Assembly: GCA_014529385.2 (NCBI GenBank)
Contig: CM043953.1
Location: forward strand, 92,556,842-92,620,841
Reading direction: 5' to 3'
Source of the DNA: Adiantum capillus-veneris
Taxonomy: Eukaryota > Streptophyta > Polypodiopsida > Polypodiales > Pteridaceae
Length of the DNA stretch: 64,000 nt
Positions 1 through 14,200 of this stretch are shown piece after piece (the stretch's first letter is position 1; every line of letters starts with the position of its first letter). The position numbers were made by a program, and so were the translations under genes. The notes beneath the pieces are model-generated. The model did not search any database. It worked only from the letters and a program-made list of their open reading frames with translations, and was not told the origin of the DNA.

Positions 1-571
1 CAAAGTGATGCTACCCACTTCAACCACATCATCAATGCTTGCATTTTCTCTTTCAATACCCACACCCACACAATCAGGACCAAGTTCCTGAAAGTTGACA
101 TAATCATGTGGAAATACATATAAGATGGTCCCTTCATTCATGGTTTGCATCATTGTGTCATCTTTTAAAAGGACCCTCTGATTTCTCCAAGACTCTCGAA
201 TCATTGCTTCAAATTCTGGGCTTGTCATAGGTATTGCATCTGTAACTAGAGGATCAGAATGATCATGTTCTTCATCACCATTGTAGCTTTCGTGTGGATC
301 AATTAAGTTCCCATTTAATACAAAAGATTGCAAAAGAAGCTTTGACCATCGAACAGCACTCCATAATGAGCCTTGGAGAGATGAAGTATCCATTGTAGGA
401 AAAGGTAGGACCACATCCTTCAAGCATTCCTCCACTAGTATGGAGACATTTCCCAGCCCTATCTTTGTACCACCACAAGTGGAATCTAGATCTGTTCTAC
501 ACACACAACCAATACCAACGATTTCATTGTCAAGTATCATATGTACTTTCTCCCCAGATTCGAAGTCCATC
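1..571 (-). CDS. Partial exon of an unidentified protein, weakly DUF8039-like
   Basis: On the minus strand an open frame runs from 570 to the window edge with no stop (about 190 residues, beginning MDFESGEKVHMILDNEIVG). A good 3' splice site (TTTTTACTTACAG followed by G) lies just upstream at 572-585, so this is an internal or last exon and the ATG at 570 need not be the start. The first 75 residues follow a pattern seen in plant DUF8039 domains: a strand with xVGxGxV, a G-x-x-V strand, a PFPxxD motif, then a leucine-rich segment ending in VRWSKLLLQS. The rest is acidic and unstructured. DUF8039 occurs in plant transposon-associated proteins. The family link is from memory of its pattern and weak. 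The coding nature is better supported, by the long open frame beside an acceptor. Confidence 0.45.
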
Positions 572-659
572 CTGTAAGTAAAAAGATTACATTGTTAAAT
601 CCATAGTTAGAGAAAAATACTCTTCAAACAAAAAATCATGCTACAACATGAAAAAGGGT

Positions 660-2760
660 TGCATAGGGTGGACAAGTGGTGAACCTTGAGACCAAATCCT
701 CCTTGCTATATTAATGGAAGCAAGGTTGGACAAGTGGTGGACCTTGAAACCAAAGCCTCTTTGCTATATGAGAGCATAGGTTGGACAAGTGGTGGACCTA
801 GTTGTAATACCCACTGCCACCTATCAACTACTATAGGACTATGCTTTCCAATGTCCAAGTATCCCTTGAGTCTTTCAAGGTTGAACACGTGGTGGACCAT
901 AAAAGCAAAGCCTCTTTGCTATATGAGAGCATAGCTTGGACAAGTGGTGGACCTAGTTATAATGCCCAATATCCAAGGTGAAATACCTTAGGACTTTGCT
1001 ACCTTGCTTGCCAATGTTTACGTAGCCCCTCATTTCTTTAATGGAAGTAAGGTTGGACAAGTGGTGGACCTTGAAACCAAAGCCTCTTTGCTATATTAGA
1101 GCATAGGTTGGACCTAGTTTTAATACCCACTGCCACCTATCAACTACTATAGGACTATGCTTTCCAATGTCCAAGTATCCCTTGAGTCTTTCAAGGTTGA
1201 ACACGTGGTGGACCTTGAAACAAAAATCCCCTTTCTATATTAGAAAGGTTGAACACATGGTGGAGCTTGAAACGAAAATCCCCTTTCTTTATCAGAGCAT
1301 AGCTTGGACAAGTGGTGGACCTAGTTATAATGCCCAATATCCAAGGTGAAACACCTTAGGACCTTGCTACCTTGCTTGCCAATGTTTACGTAGCCCCTCA
1401 TTTCTTTAATGGAAGCAAGGTTGGACAAGTGGTGGACCTTGAAAGCAAATCCTCTTTGCTATATGAGAGCATAGCTTGGACAAGTGGTGGACCTAGTTAT
1501 AATGCCCAATATCCAAGGTGAAATACCTTAGGACTTTGCTACCTTGCTTGCCAATGTTTACGTAGCCCCTCATTTCTTTAATGGAAGTAAGGTTGGACAA
1601 GTGGTGGACCTTGAAACCAAAGCCTCTTTGCTATATTAGAGCATAGGTTGGACCTAGTTTGAATACCCGCTCCCACCTATCAACTACTATAGGACTATGC
1701 TTTCCAATGTCCAAGTATCCCTTGAGTCTTTAAAGGTTGAACACGTGGTGGACCTTGAAACGAAAATCCCCTTTCTATATTAGAAAGGTTGAACACATGG
1801 TGGACCTTGAAACGAAAATCCCCTTTCTTTATCAGAGCATAGCTTGGACAAGTGGTGGACCTAGTTATAATGCCCAATAGCCAAGGTGAAACACCTTAGG
1901 ACCTTGCTACCTTGCTTGCCAATGTTTACGTAGCCCCTCATTTCTTTAATGGAAACAAGGTTGGACAAGTGGTGGACCTTGAAAGCAAAGCCTCTTTGCT
2001 ATATGAGAGCATAGGTTTGACCTAGTTGTAATACCCACTACCACCTATCAACTACTATATGACTATGCTTTCCAATGTCCAAGTATCCCTTGAGTTTTGC
2101 AAGGTTGAACACGTGGTGGATTATTGAAACCAAAATCCCCTTTCTATATCAGAGCATATCTTGGACAATTGGTGGACCTAGTTATAATGCCCCTCCTTTC
2201 TTTAATGGAAGAAAGGTTGGAAAAGTGGTGAATCTTGAAACCCAAACCCTTTGGCTATATATAGAGGATAGCTTGGACAAGTGGTGGGCTTATTTGTAGT
2301 ATCCAATGTCCAAGGTCCAAGGTGAACTATGTAAAGCCCTTACTTCCAAAAACAAAGTCATACAAGTGGTTCTCCTTCAAACCAAAACGTCCTTAGTGTA
2401 TTAGAACATAGCTTGGAGAAGTCGCGGACTTAGTTGTAATGGTGAATGTCCAAAGCAAACTATTATAGGACCTTTCTTCCCAAATCAAGTTTGTACAAGT
2501 GGTGGATCTTGAAACCAAAACCCCCTTACTGTATTAGAGCATAGCTTAGATAAGTGGTGGACCTAGCTGCCATGGAAAATGTTCAATGTGAACTGCTACA
2601 GGACCTTGCTATTAAATGTCTAAGTAGAGCTAGCTTCTTTAATGGAATCAAGGTTGGGAAAGTGGTGCATCTTGAAACCCAAAAGCCCTTTATTGTATTA
2701 GAGCATAGCTTGGACAAGTGAGGGACCTAGTTTTAATGTGTGATGTCCAAAGAAAAGTAT
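660..2760 (+). repeat. Array A: GGACAAGTGGTGGACC repeats, about 540-bp higher-order unit
   Basis: Dense copies of the core TTGGACAAGTGGTGGACC, each followed by TTGAAACC/AAGC or TAGTTATAATGCCC, are spaced about 45-100 bp apart. Blocks containing GTTTACGTAGCCCCTCATTT recur at about 1,018, 1,386, 1,557 and 1,924. The first and third, and the second and fourth, are about 539 bp apart, which gives the higher-order period. Copies near 2,300-2,760 are more diverged. The short open frames inside are by-products of the repeat. Same core motif as the arrays at 5.3-20.4 kb, but the linkers differ. Confidence 0.85.
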
Positions 2761-3300
2761 TACAAGACCTTGCTTTCCAATATTTGAATTGGTCAAGTGG
2801 TTAAAACTAAGTATAAAACTTTGACCATTTTCTTCTCGAATTGCCAAAAAGCTAGTTTTAGACACCCCTAAATGAAAATGGTTTAGGGTGGCCTTAAACA
2901 ATGTTTTTTCAAAGACTTGAACAAAAGGGTTGCCGAAGAGTAATGAAAATTTATTGTGGCTTGAAGTGCCTGAGTATGTGAAAACAAGCCTAGGTTTTCC
3001 ACGAGGCAAAAGGTGACATAATAAGAACATTGGAAACTTAGGATTGACCATGTGGCCTAAATCTTTGGCAAGTGAAGTGGTGGCCAAGTTTTGTGGCACA
3101 GTGTGAACTTGGTCCTATATGTGTTGACCACTTGGCTAAATCTAGGACCATAAGGCCAAACCTTTGGCACCTTAAATATAGTATGGGACATAATCTAGAA
3201 CTGCTATAGTAAATTAGTAGTATAGTTAATATGTAATATTTGTATTATATTTAAGTATATGCTAATATAATTTATGTTCAAAATTTCACTAATGAAGAAT
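2761..3300. other. Unique AT-rich sequence, no gene recognised
   Basis: Repeat copies fade out here. A 133-codon minus-strand open frame (2,698-3,099) overlaps the array end and shows no recognisable domain or splice context, so I do not call it a gene. From about 3,180 the sequence is very AT-rich. Confidence 0.5.
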
Positions 3301-4050
3301 GTTCCCATTTAGCATCTAGATGCGGCGTCTTAGGGCAATGCCACAATGGGGTGACAAGGCAGCGCTTCCACGTGAGGTTTGGGGGTAGCGCTCTTGATGG
3401 GGATGTGGAATATAGCACTCTCGATGGCGGGGCTTGGGAGGTTGATTTTGGGATATTGTTCTGGGCGGGGTCCGGTCCAATTCCTAGTATAGAGTTACGC
3501 ATGTTTTTCATATTTTCAACCATGATTTCTTTAATTTTGGCCGTGTGAATTGGTAAATGTTTTATATTGCTTTTGTTTTTTTTAATCCTATGATAAAACA
3601 TGGACTTGTAGCATACGTGGCATTCTAATAAACCCTATCGAGATTAGGCACACAGAGAGCGCACGAGCAATGCACACAGAGAAAGCAGGCGAGCAGCAAA
3701 CACACAGAAAGCGCACACGGATCGCACACAGTTGGAGTATACGCACGCGTAGAGGAGCAAGCTCGGCATCGTACACAACACACAGGTGGAGTGCACAGGA
3801 TTGAAAGTTCGTGCACAATATAAAGAAACAGCAGCGTACACAACGCTTTCTAGAAGGGCAGGATCGGGCATAGCTTCTTCTCAGGAGACATTGCACACCT
3901 CACGAATAGAGAAAAAACAGGTATTTCTCTCTCTCTCACTCTCTGTCTTTCTCCATATAGAGAAGATGGTTCTCTGTAACTCTTCTTGCACACACACTCT
4001 CTCGTCAAAAGACAGAGATACATAGTTTAAAAGTATCCCCGCACACATAC
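3301..4050. other. GC-richer island, then CA/GA-rich low-complexity DNA
   Basis: 3,310-3,490 is clearly richer in G and C than its surroundings but has no convincing gene. 3,640-3,760 repeats a short theme (GCACACAGAGAGCGCAC-like). From 3,920 it becomes CT-rich. The string AAAAAACAGGTATTTCTCTC near 3,913 recurs as AAAAAACAGGTATTTATCTC near 4,310, bracketing the 90-bp tandem repeat. Confidence 0.5.
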
Positions 4051-4312
4051 ACATATTCCCACACATCGTCTTCCTCTCTTCCACATACATAACCACAGTG
4101 AAATCTGTTATCTTGCTGTCTCTCTCTTGAAAATACATGCACATATTCCCACACATCGTCTTCCTCACTTCCACATACATAACCACAATGAAATCTGTTA
4201 TCTTGTTGTCTCTCTCTTGAAAATACGTGCACATATTCCCATACATCGTCTTCCTCTCTTCCACATACATAAACATAGTGAAATCTGTTATCTTTCTCTC
4301 TCCTCTCTCTAA
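4051..4312 (+). repeat. 90-bp tandem repeat, three copies
   Basis: Copies start at 4,051, 4,141 and 4,231, each with ACATATTCCCACACATCGTC (one T variant in copy 3), so the period is exactly 90 bp. Each copy ends in CTCTCTCTTGAAAATAC-like sequence. The third copy decays after about 80 bp. It gives rise to repeated spurious frames on both strands. Confidence 0.9.
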
Positions 4313-4560
4313 AAAACAGGTATTTATCTCTCTCTCTCTCTATCTATCTATCTCTGTATCTTGCTATCTCTCTCTTGAAAATACATGCTCATGTATGTGT
4401 GCGTCTGTGTTATCTATGTGTATGTATGTATATTTGTGTTATTTCATTGTAATACTCATACATAATGCAGATACACAATTACACTTAATTACGATATGCA
4501 CACATAGTATATATACATACATAAATATCACAAATAACTAACACATTGTAATACTAGTAA
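4313..4560. repeat. CT/TATC and TGTA microsatellite-rich tract
   Basis: Runs of CT, TATC and TGTATG repeats are followed by ATACATA-rich DNA. No gene is seen. Confidence 0.7.
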
Positions 4561-5270
4561 AATTGAATAGAAGACTTACTTGCGTGATCTGTTAAAGTCG
4601 ATTCTTGTAGCGAGTTCTGGATGTATGCTGAGCTGATTTTCCTCTAATCCATTTGTAGATATGATTGTAACTTCTGTTTCTCAAAAAAAGTAGTGTTGTT
4701 TAGTGATACACCTAATGGACATAAATGGTTGAAAGTAGGACATGTAGACCAAAAATATGTGTATTTTTTTGATGAATATATACACTTTTTGGTGACCCTT
4801 ACCACAAGTGGTGGACCTTGAGACCAGTGGACTATATGGACCTCCAAACAATACCTTGTACACTCAATCCTTCTTGGTATCTAGGTTGGACAAGTGGTGG
4901 ACCTTGTTCAAATTCTCTAACCACTCTCTCTAACATGGTGACATAATTTAGGTGTGATAAATTCATATCTATGCAAACTAATATCAGTTTAGGCTTGTTA
5001 ATTTGAATTTGTTTGAATTTATGTACAATATAATGATTTGAGGTTTGCATATTTGAATTTAGGTGGTATAATAATATCTTTTTGTGGTAAACTTGAATTT
5101 CAAATCAATTTCGCGTAGAATATTTTAAATTTAAGTGGTAAAATTTAGATTTTATAAAAAAAGTTTGAATTTTAAAATTTGGGCGGGATATTTTAAAATT
5201 TAGGTGGGATATTTAAAATTTGGGAGGGATATTTTAAATTTAGGCGAGAAGGTTTTGAATTTATAGCGAG
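4561..5270. other. AT-rich transition zone with scattered array motifs
   Basis: Isolated core motifs occur near 4,805 and 4,884. From about 4,960 to 5,270 there is a run of related AT-rich phrases (GAATTTAGGTGG, AAATTTGGGCGGGATATTTTAAA and variants), suggesting an old short-period repeat. No coding evidence. Confidence 0.5.
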
Positions 5271-8200
5271 ATCTCCCTTACATAAGAGAGTATAGGTTGG
5301 ACAAGTGGTGGACCTTAACGCTAGAGCATCCATGCTACTGGACATGATAGGTAGAGAATCTAGTTGAATATTGTATGTATAATATATATGTAATAGATCT
5401 AGATTGGACAAGTGGTGGACCTTGGAACAAAACCCCATGTAAAACATATCATGCACATTCCAAGTGGTGAGAAAAAAATATCATTTAAGATATAGCCTTA
5501 TAGGTTGGACAAGTGGTGGACCTTAACACCTAGATATTCTTCATATAATGACATAGAGTGGAAAACTCGTGAATCTTGAGACCAAACCATGCTACTAGCG
5601 ATAATAGCTTGGACAAGTGGTGGAACTTGAAAGTAAACCCCCCATCTACGAAATATCGTGGGTTTAAGGTATTTCGATGAAGCCTAGCATCTTGGAGACA
5701 TCGTGCATCTTGCTTCTCTTCATGTTTCAATGGAGCCTATCTTGGACAAATGGTGGAGCATCCTTCTCTCCATGTTTCAATGGACCCTAGCTTGGACAAG
5801 TGGTGGACCTTTGCTTCTCTCTATTATTCAATAAATTTAGCTTGGAAAAGTGGTGGACCTTGTAACCAAGCCCCCATGTAAAACCTATGATGGTCACTCC
5901 AAGTGGTGAGAAAGAAAAACCTTTAAGATATAGCCTTATAGGTTGGACAAGTGGTGGACCTTAACACCCTAATATTCTTCATATAATGACATAGAATGAA
6001 AAAGTGGTGAATCTTGAGACAAAACCACTCATGCTACTAGCACTAATAGCTTGGACAAGTGGTGGACCTTGAACGTAAACCCCCCATGTTTCAATAGAGT
6101 TAGCTTCGACAAATGGTGGAGCATCCTTCTCTCCATGTTTCAATGGAGCCTAGCTTGGACAAGTGGTGGACCTTTGCTTCTCTCTATGATTCAATAGAGT
6201 TAACTTGGACAAGTGGTGGACCTTGGAACCAAAGCCCAATGTAAAACCTATCATGGTCACTCCAAGTGGTGAGAAAGAATAACCTTTAAGATATAGCCTT
6301 ATAGGTTGGACAAGTGGTGGACCTTAACACCCAAATATTGTTAATATAATGACATAGAGTGAAAAAGTGGTGAATCTTGAGACAAAACCACTCATGCTAC
6401 TAGTGATAATATCTTGGACAAGTGGTGGACCTTGAACGTAAACCCCCCATGTTTCAATAGACTTAGCTTGGACAAATGGTGGGGCATCGTTCTCTCCATG
6501 TTTCAATGGAGCCTAGCTTGGACAAGTGGTGGACCTTTGTTTCTCTCTATGTTTCAATAGTGTTAGCTTGGACAAGTGGTGGACCTTGAAACCAAACCCC
6601 CATGTAAAACCTATCATGGTCACTCCAAGTAGTGAGAAAGAATAACCTTTAAGATGTAGCCTTATAGGTTGGACAATTGGTGGACCTTAACACCCACATA
6701 TTCTGAATAAAAGTGGTGAATCTTGGGACCAAACCACTCGAGCTACTAGCAATAATAGCTTGGACAAGTGGTGGACCTTGAATGTAAACCCCTCATCTAC
6801 GAAATATCGTGGGTTTAATGTATTTCGATGGAGCCTAACATCTTGGAGACATGGTGCAGCTTGCTTCTTGTCATGTTTCAATGGAGCCTGTCTTGGACAA
6901 ATGGTGGAGCATCCTTCTCTCCATGTTTCAATGGACCCTAGCTTGGACAAGTTGTGGACCTTTGTTTCTCTCTATGTTTCAATAGAGTTAGCTTGGACAA
7001 CTGGTGGACCTTAAACCAACCCCCATGTAAAACCTATCATGGCCACTCCAAGTGGTAAAAAGAATAACCTTTAAGATGTAGCCTTATAGGTTGGACAAGT
7101 GGTCGACCTTAACACGCGCATATTCTTAATATAATGACATACAGTGGAAAAGTGGTGAATCTTGAGACCAAACCACTCGGGCTACTACCAATAATAGCTT
7201 GGACAAGTGTTCGACCTTGAAAGTAGACCCCCCATCTACGAAATATCGTGGCTTTAAGGTATTTCGATGAAGGCTAGCATCTTGGAGACATCGTGCATCT
7301 TGCTTCTCTTCATGTTTCAATGGAGCCTATCTTGGACAAATGTTGGAGCATCCTTCTCTCCATGTTTCAATGGACCCTAGCTTGGACAAGTGGTGGACCT
7401 TTGCTTCTCTCTATTATTCAATAGAGTTAGCTTGGAAAAGTGGTGGACCTTGGAACCAAGCCCCCATGTAAAACCTATGATGGTCACTCCAAGTGGTGAG
7501 AAAGAATAACCTTTAAGATATAGCCTTATAGGTTGGACAAGTGGTGGACCTTAACACCCTAATATTCTTCATATAATGACATAGAGTGAAAAAGTGGTGA
7601 ATCTTGAGACAAAATCACTCATGCTACTAGCACTAATAGCTTGGACAAGTGGTGGACCTTGAACGTAAACCCCCCATGTTTCAATAGAGTTAGCTTCGAC
7701 AAATGGTGGAGCATCCTTCTCTCCATGTTTCAATGGAGCCTAGCTTGGACAAGTGGTGGACCTTTGCTTCTCTCTATGATTCAATAGAGTTAACTTGGAC
7801 AAGTGGTGTACCTTGGAACCAAAGCCCAATGTAAAACCTATCATGGTCACTCCAAGTGGTGAGAAAGAATAACCTTTAAGATATAGCCTTATAGGTTGGA
7901 CAAGTGGTGGACCTTAACACCCAAATATTCTTAATATAATGACATAGAGTGAAAAAGTGGTGAATCTTGAGACAAAACCACTCATGCTACTAGTGATAAT
8001 AGCTTGGACAAGTGGTGGACCTTGAACGTAAACCCCCATGTTTCAATAGACTTAGCTTGGACAAAGGTGGAGCATGGTTCTCTCATGTTTCAATGGAGCC
8101 TAGCTTTACCAAGTGGAGCTGGATCTTTTCATTCTGTGGTGGCCTTCGTTTGTCTCTATTTTCAATAGAGTTAGCTTGGAAAAGTGGTGGACCTTGAAAC

Positions 8201-11200
8201 CAAACCCCCATGTAAAACCTATCATGGTCACTCCAAGTAGTAAGAAAAAAGAATTAACCTTTAAGATTAGCCTTATAGGTTGGACAAGTTGTGACCTTAA
8301 CACACCCACATATTCTGAATTAAACAGTGGAGTGAATCTTGAGACCCAACCACCACTCTACTAGGCAATAATATTATTGGACAAAGTGGTGGACCTTGAT
8401 TGTAAACCCCTCATCTACGAAATATCTGGGTTTAATGTATTTCGATGGTGCCTATATCTTGATACCATGGTGCACTGCTTCTCCGTCAGTTTCAAGGGAG
8501 CCTGTCTTGGACAAATGGTGGAGCATCCTTCACTTCTCCATGTTTCAATGGACCCTAGCTTGGACAAGTGGTGGACTTTGTTTTCCTCTCTCTATGTTTC
8601 AATATAGTTATGCTTGGACAACTGGTGGACCTTAGAACCAAAACCCAATGTAAAACTTATCATGGTCACTCCAAGTGGTAATAAAGAATAACCTTTAAGA
8701 TGTAGCCTTATAGGTTGGACAAGTGGTTGACCTTTAACACCCACTCTTCTTAATATAATGGACATAGATGTGAAAAGTGGTGAATCTTGAGACCAAAACC
8801 ACTCGGGCTACTACCAATAATAGCTTGGACAAGTGTTGGACCTTGATGTAAACCCCTCATCTACGACATACGTGGGTTTAATGTTTTTCGATGGAGCCTA
8901 GCATCTTGGAGCATGGTGCACCTTGCTTCTCCTCATGTTTCAATGCAGCCTACTTGGACAAATGGTGGAGCATCCTTCTCTCCATGTTTCAATGGACCCT
9001 ATCTTAGAGAAAGGGGTGGACCTTTGCTTCTCTCTATGTTTCAATAGAGTTAGCTTGGACAAGTGGTGGACCTTGGAACCAAACCCCCATGTAAAACCTA
9101 TCATGGTCACTCCAAGTGGTAAGAAAGAATAACCTTTAAGATGTAGCCTTATAGGTTGGACAAGTGGTGGACCTTAACACCCATATTCATAGTATTCATA
9201 AAAGTGGTGAATCTTGAGACCAAACCACTCAGGCTACTAGCAATAATAGCTTGGACAAGTGGTGGACCTTGAATGTAAACCCCTCATCTACGACATATCG
9301 TGGGTTTAATGTATTTCGATGGAGCCTAGCATCTTGGAGACATGCTGCAGCTTGCTTCTCGTCATGTTTCAATGGAGCCTATCTTGGACAAATGGTGGAG
9401 CATCCTTCTCTCCATGTTTCAATGGACCCTAGCTTGACAAGTGGTGGACCTTTGTTCCTCTCTATGTTTCAATAGAGTTAGCTTCGACAGGTGGTGGACC
9501 TTGGAACCAAACCCCATGTAAAATCTATCATGGTCATTCCAAGTAGTAAGAAAGAATAACCTTTAAGATGTAGCCTTATAGGTTGGACAAGTGGTGGACC
9601 TTAACACCCACATATTCTGAAAAAAAGTGGTGAATCTTGAGACCAAACCACGCAGGCTACTAGAATAATAGCTTGGACAAGTGGTGGACCTTGAATGTAA
9701 ACCCGTCATCTACGAAATATCGTGGGTTTAATGTATTTCGATGGAGCCTAGCATCTTGGAGACATGGTGCAGCTTGCTTCTCGTTATGTTTCAATGGAGC
9801 CTGTCTTGGACAAATGGTGGAGCATCCTTCTCTCCATGTTTCAATGGACCCTAGCTTGGACAAGTGGTGGACCTTTGTTTCTCTCTATGTTTCAATAGAG
9901 TTAGCTTGGACAAGTGGTGGACCTTAGAACCAAACCCCCATGTAAAACCTATCATGGTCACTCCAAGTGGTAATAAAGAATAACCTTTAAGATGTAGCCT
10001 TATAGGTTGGACAAGTGGTGGACCTTAACACGCGCATATTCTTAATATAATGACATAGAGTGGAAAAGTGGTGAATCTTGAGACCAAACCACTCAGGCTA
10101 CTACCAATAATAGCTTGGACAAGTGTTGGACCTTGAATGTAAACCCCTCATCTACGACATATCGTGGTTTAATGTTTTTCGATGGAGCCTAGCATCTTGG
10201 AGACATGGTGCACCTTGCTTCTCCTCATGTTTCAATGGAGCTTACCTTGGACAAATGGTGAAGCATCCTTCTCTCCATGTTTCAATGGACCCTAGCTTAG
10301 ACAAGGGGTGGACCTTTGCTTCTCTCTATGTTTCAATAGAATTAGCTTGCACAAGTGGTGGACCTTGGAACCAAACCCTCATGTAAAACCTATCATGGTC
10401 ACTCCAATTAGTAAGAAAGAATAACCTTTAAGATGTAGCCTTCTCTCCATGTTTCAATGGACCCTAGCTTAGACAAGGGTGGACCTTTGCTTCTCTCTAT
10501 GTTTCAATAGAGTTAGCTTGGACAAGTGGTGGACCTTGGAACCAAACCCTCATGTAAAACCTATCATGGTCACTCCAATTAGTAAGAAAGAATAAACTTT
10601 AAGATGTAGCCTTATAGGTTGGACAAGTGGTGGACCTTAACACCCACATATTCTTTATAAAAGTCGTGAATCTTGACACCAAACCACTCAGGCTACTACC
10701 AATAATATCTGGACAAGTGGTGGACCTTGAATGTAAACCCCTCATCTACGAAATATCGTGGGTTTAATGTATTTCGATGGAGCCTAACATTTTGGAGACA
10801 TGGTGCAGCTTGCTTCTCGTCATGTTTCAATGGAGCCTGTCTTGGACAAATGGTGGAGCAATCCTTCTCTCCATGTTTCAATGGACCCTAGCTTGGACAA
10901 GTGGTGGACCTTTGTTTCCTCTATGTTTCAATAGAGTTATCTTGGACAAGTGGTGGACCTTGAATGTAAACCCCTCATCTACGACATATCGTGGGTTTAA
11001 TATTTTTTGATGGAGCCTAGCATCTTGGAGACATGGTGCAGCTTGCTTCTCGTCATGTTTCAATGGAGCCTATCTTGGACACATGGTGGAGCATCCCTCT
11101 CTCCATGTTTCAATGGAGCCTAGCTTGGACAAGTGGTGGACCTTTGTTTCCCTATATGTTTCAATAGAGTTAGCTTGGACAAGTGGTGAACCTTGGAACC

Positions 11201-14200
11201 AAACCCCATGTAAAACCTATCATGGTCACTCCAAGTGGTAATAAAGAATAACCTTTAAGATGTAGCCTTATAGGTTGGACAAGTGGTGGACCTTAACACC
11301 CACATATTCTGAATAAAAGTGGTGAATCTTGAGACCAAACCACTCAGGCTACTAGCAATAATAGCTTGGACAAGTGGAGGACCTTGAATGTAAACCCCTC
11401 ATCAACGAAATATCATGTGTTTAATGTATTTCGATGGAGCCTACATCTTGGAGACATGGTGCAGCTTGCTTCTCGTCATGTTTCAATGGAGCCTTGTCTT
11501 GGACAAATGGTGGAGCATCCTTCTCTCCATGTTTCAATGGACCCTAGCTTGGACAAGTGGTGGACCTTTGTTTCTCTCTATGTTTCAATAGAGTTTCTTG
11601 GACAAGTGGTGGACCTTGCATGTAAACCCCTCATCTACGACATATCGTGGGTTTAATATTTTTTGATGGAGCCTAGCATCTTGGAGACATGGTGCAGCTT
11701 GCTTCTCGTCATGTTTTCAATGGAGCCTATCTTGGACACATGGTGGAGCATCCTTCTCTCCATGTTTCAATGGAGCCTAGCTTGGACAAGTGGTGGACCT
11801 TTGTTTCCCTATATGTTTCAATAGAGTTAGCTTGGACAAGTGGTGAACCTTGGAACCAAACCCCCATGTAAAACCTATCATGGTCACTCCAAGTGGTAAT
11901 AAAGAATAACCTTTAAGATGTAGCCTTATAGGTTGGACAAGTGGTGGACCTTAACACCCACATATTCTGAATAAAAGTGGTGAATCTTGAGACCAAACCG
12001 CTCAGGCTACTAGCAATAATAGCTTGGACAAGTGGTGGACCTTGAATGTAAACCCCTCATCTACGAAATATCGTGGGTTTAATGTATTTCGATGGAGCCT
12101 AGCATCTTGGAGACATGGTGCAGCTTGCTTCTCGTCATGTTTCAATGGAGCCTGTCTTGGACAAATGGTGGAGCATCCTTGTCTCCATGTTTCAATGGAC
12201 CCTAGATTGGATAAGTGGTGGACCTTTGTATCTCTCTATGTTTCAATAGAGTTAGCTTGGACAAGTGGTGGACCTTGGAACCAAACCCCCATGTAAAACC
12301 TATCATGGTCACTCCAAGTGGTAATAAAGCATAACCTTTAAGATGTAGCCATATAGGTTGGACAAGTGGTTGAGACATGGTGCACCCCTTATTCTCCTCA
12401 TATTTCAATGGAGCCTACCTGGACAAATGGTGGAGCATCCTTCTCTCCATGTTTCAATGGACCCTAGGTTAGACAAGGGGTGGACCTTTGCTTCTCTCTT
12501 ATGTTTCAATAGAGTTAGCTTGGACAAGTGGTGGACCTTGAAACCAAACCCCCATGTAAAACCTATCATGGTCACTCCAAGTAGTAAGAAATAATAACCT
12601 TTAAGATGTAGCCTTATAGGTTGGACAAGTGGTGGACCTTAACACCCAGATATTTGAATAAAAGTGGTGAATCTTGAGACCAAACCACTCAGGCTACTAG
12701 CAATAATAGCTTGGACAAGTGGTGGACCTTGAATGTAAACCCCTCATCAACGAAATATCGTGGGTTTAATGTATTTCGATGGAGCCTAGCATCTTGGAGA
12801 CATGGTGCAGCTTGCTTCTCGTCATGTTTCAATGGAGCCTATCTTGGACAAATGGTGGGCATCCTTCTCTCCATGTTTCAATGGACCCTAGCTTAGACAA
12901 GTGGTGGACCTTTGTTTCTCTCTATGTTTCAATAGAGTTAGCTTGGACAAGTCGGAACCTTGGAACCAAACCCCCATGTAAACCTATCATGGTCACTCCA
13001 AGTGGTAAAAAAGAATAACCTTTAATATGTAGCCTTATAGGTTGGACAAGTGGTGGACCTTAACACGCGCATATTCTTAATATAATGACATAGAGTGGAA
13101 AAGTGGTGAATCTTGAGACCAAACCACTCAGGCTACTACCAATAATAGCTTGGACAAGTGGTGGACCTTGAATGTAAACCCCTCATCTAGGAAATATCGT
13201 GGGTTTAATGTATTTCGATGGAGCGTAGCATCTTGGAGACATGGTGCACCTTGCATCTCATCATGTTTCAATGGAGCCTGTCTTGGACAAATGGTGGAGC
13301 ATCCTTCTCTCCATGTTTCAATGAACCCTAGCTTGGACAAGTGGTGGACCTTTGTTTCTCTCTATGTTTCAATAGAGTTAGCTTGGACAAGTGGTGGACC
13401 TTGGAACCAAACCCCCATGTAAAACCAATCATGGTCACTCCAAGTGGTAATAAAGAATAACCTTTAAGATGTAGCCTTATAGGTTGGACAAGTGGTGGAC
13501 CTTAACACGCGCATATTCTTAATAAAAGTGGTGAATCTTGAGACCAAACCACTCAGGCTACTAGCAATAATAGCTTGGACAAGTGGTGGACCTTGAATGT
13601 AAACCCCTTATCTACGAAATATCGTGGGTTTAATGTATTTCGATGGAGCTAGCATCTTGGAGACATGGTGCAGCTTGCTTCTCGTCATGTTTCAATGGAG
13701 ATTGTCCTGGACAAATGGTGGAGCATCCTTGTCTCCATGTTTCATGGACCCTAGCTTGGACAAGTGGTGGACCTTTGTTTCTCTCTATGTTTCAATAGAG
13801 TTAGCTTGGACAAGTGGTGGACCTTGGAACCAAACCCCCATGTAAAACCTATCATGGTCACTCCAAGTGGTAATAAAGAATAACCTTTAAGATGTAGCGT
13901 TATAGGTTGGACAAGTGGTGGACCTTAACACTCGCTTATTCTTAATATAATGACATAGAGTGGAAAAGTGGTGAATCTTGAGACCAAACCACTCAGGCTA
14001 CTACCAATAATAGCTTGGACAAGTGGTTGGACCTTGAATGTAAACCCCTCATCTACGACATATCGTGGGTTTAATGTTTTTTTGATGGAGCCTAGCATCT
14101 TGGAGACATGGTGCAGCTTGCTTCTCGTCATGTTTCAATGGAGCCTATCTTGGACAAATGGTGGAGCATCCTCTCTCCATGTTTCAATGGAGCCTAGCTT

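Noticed and set aside
2698-3099. 133-codon minus-strand frame
   Set aside because: No recognisable domain and no splice context, and its end lies in a decayed array motif.
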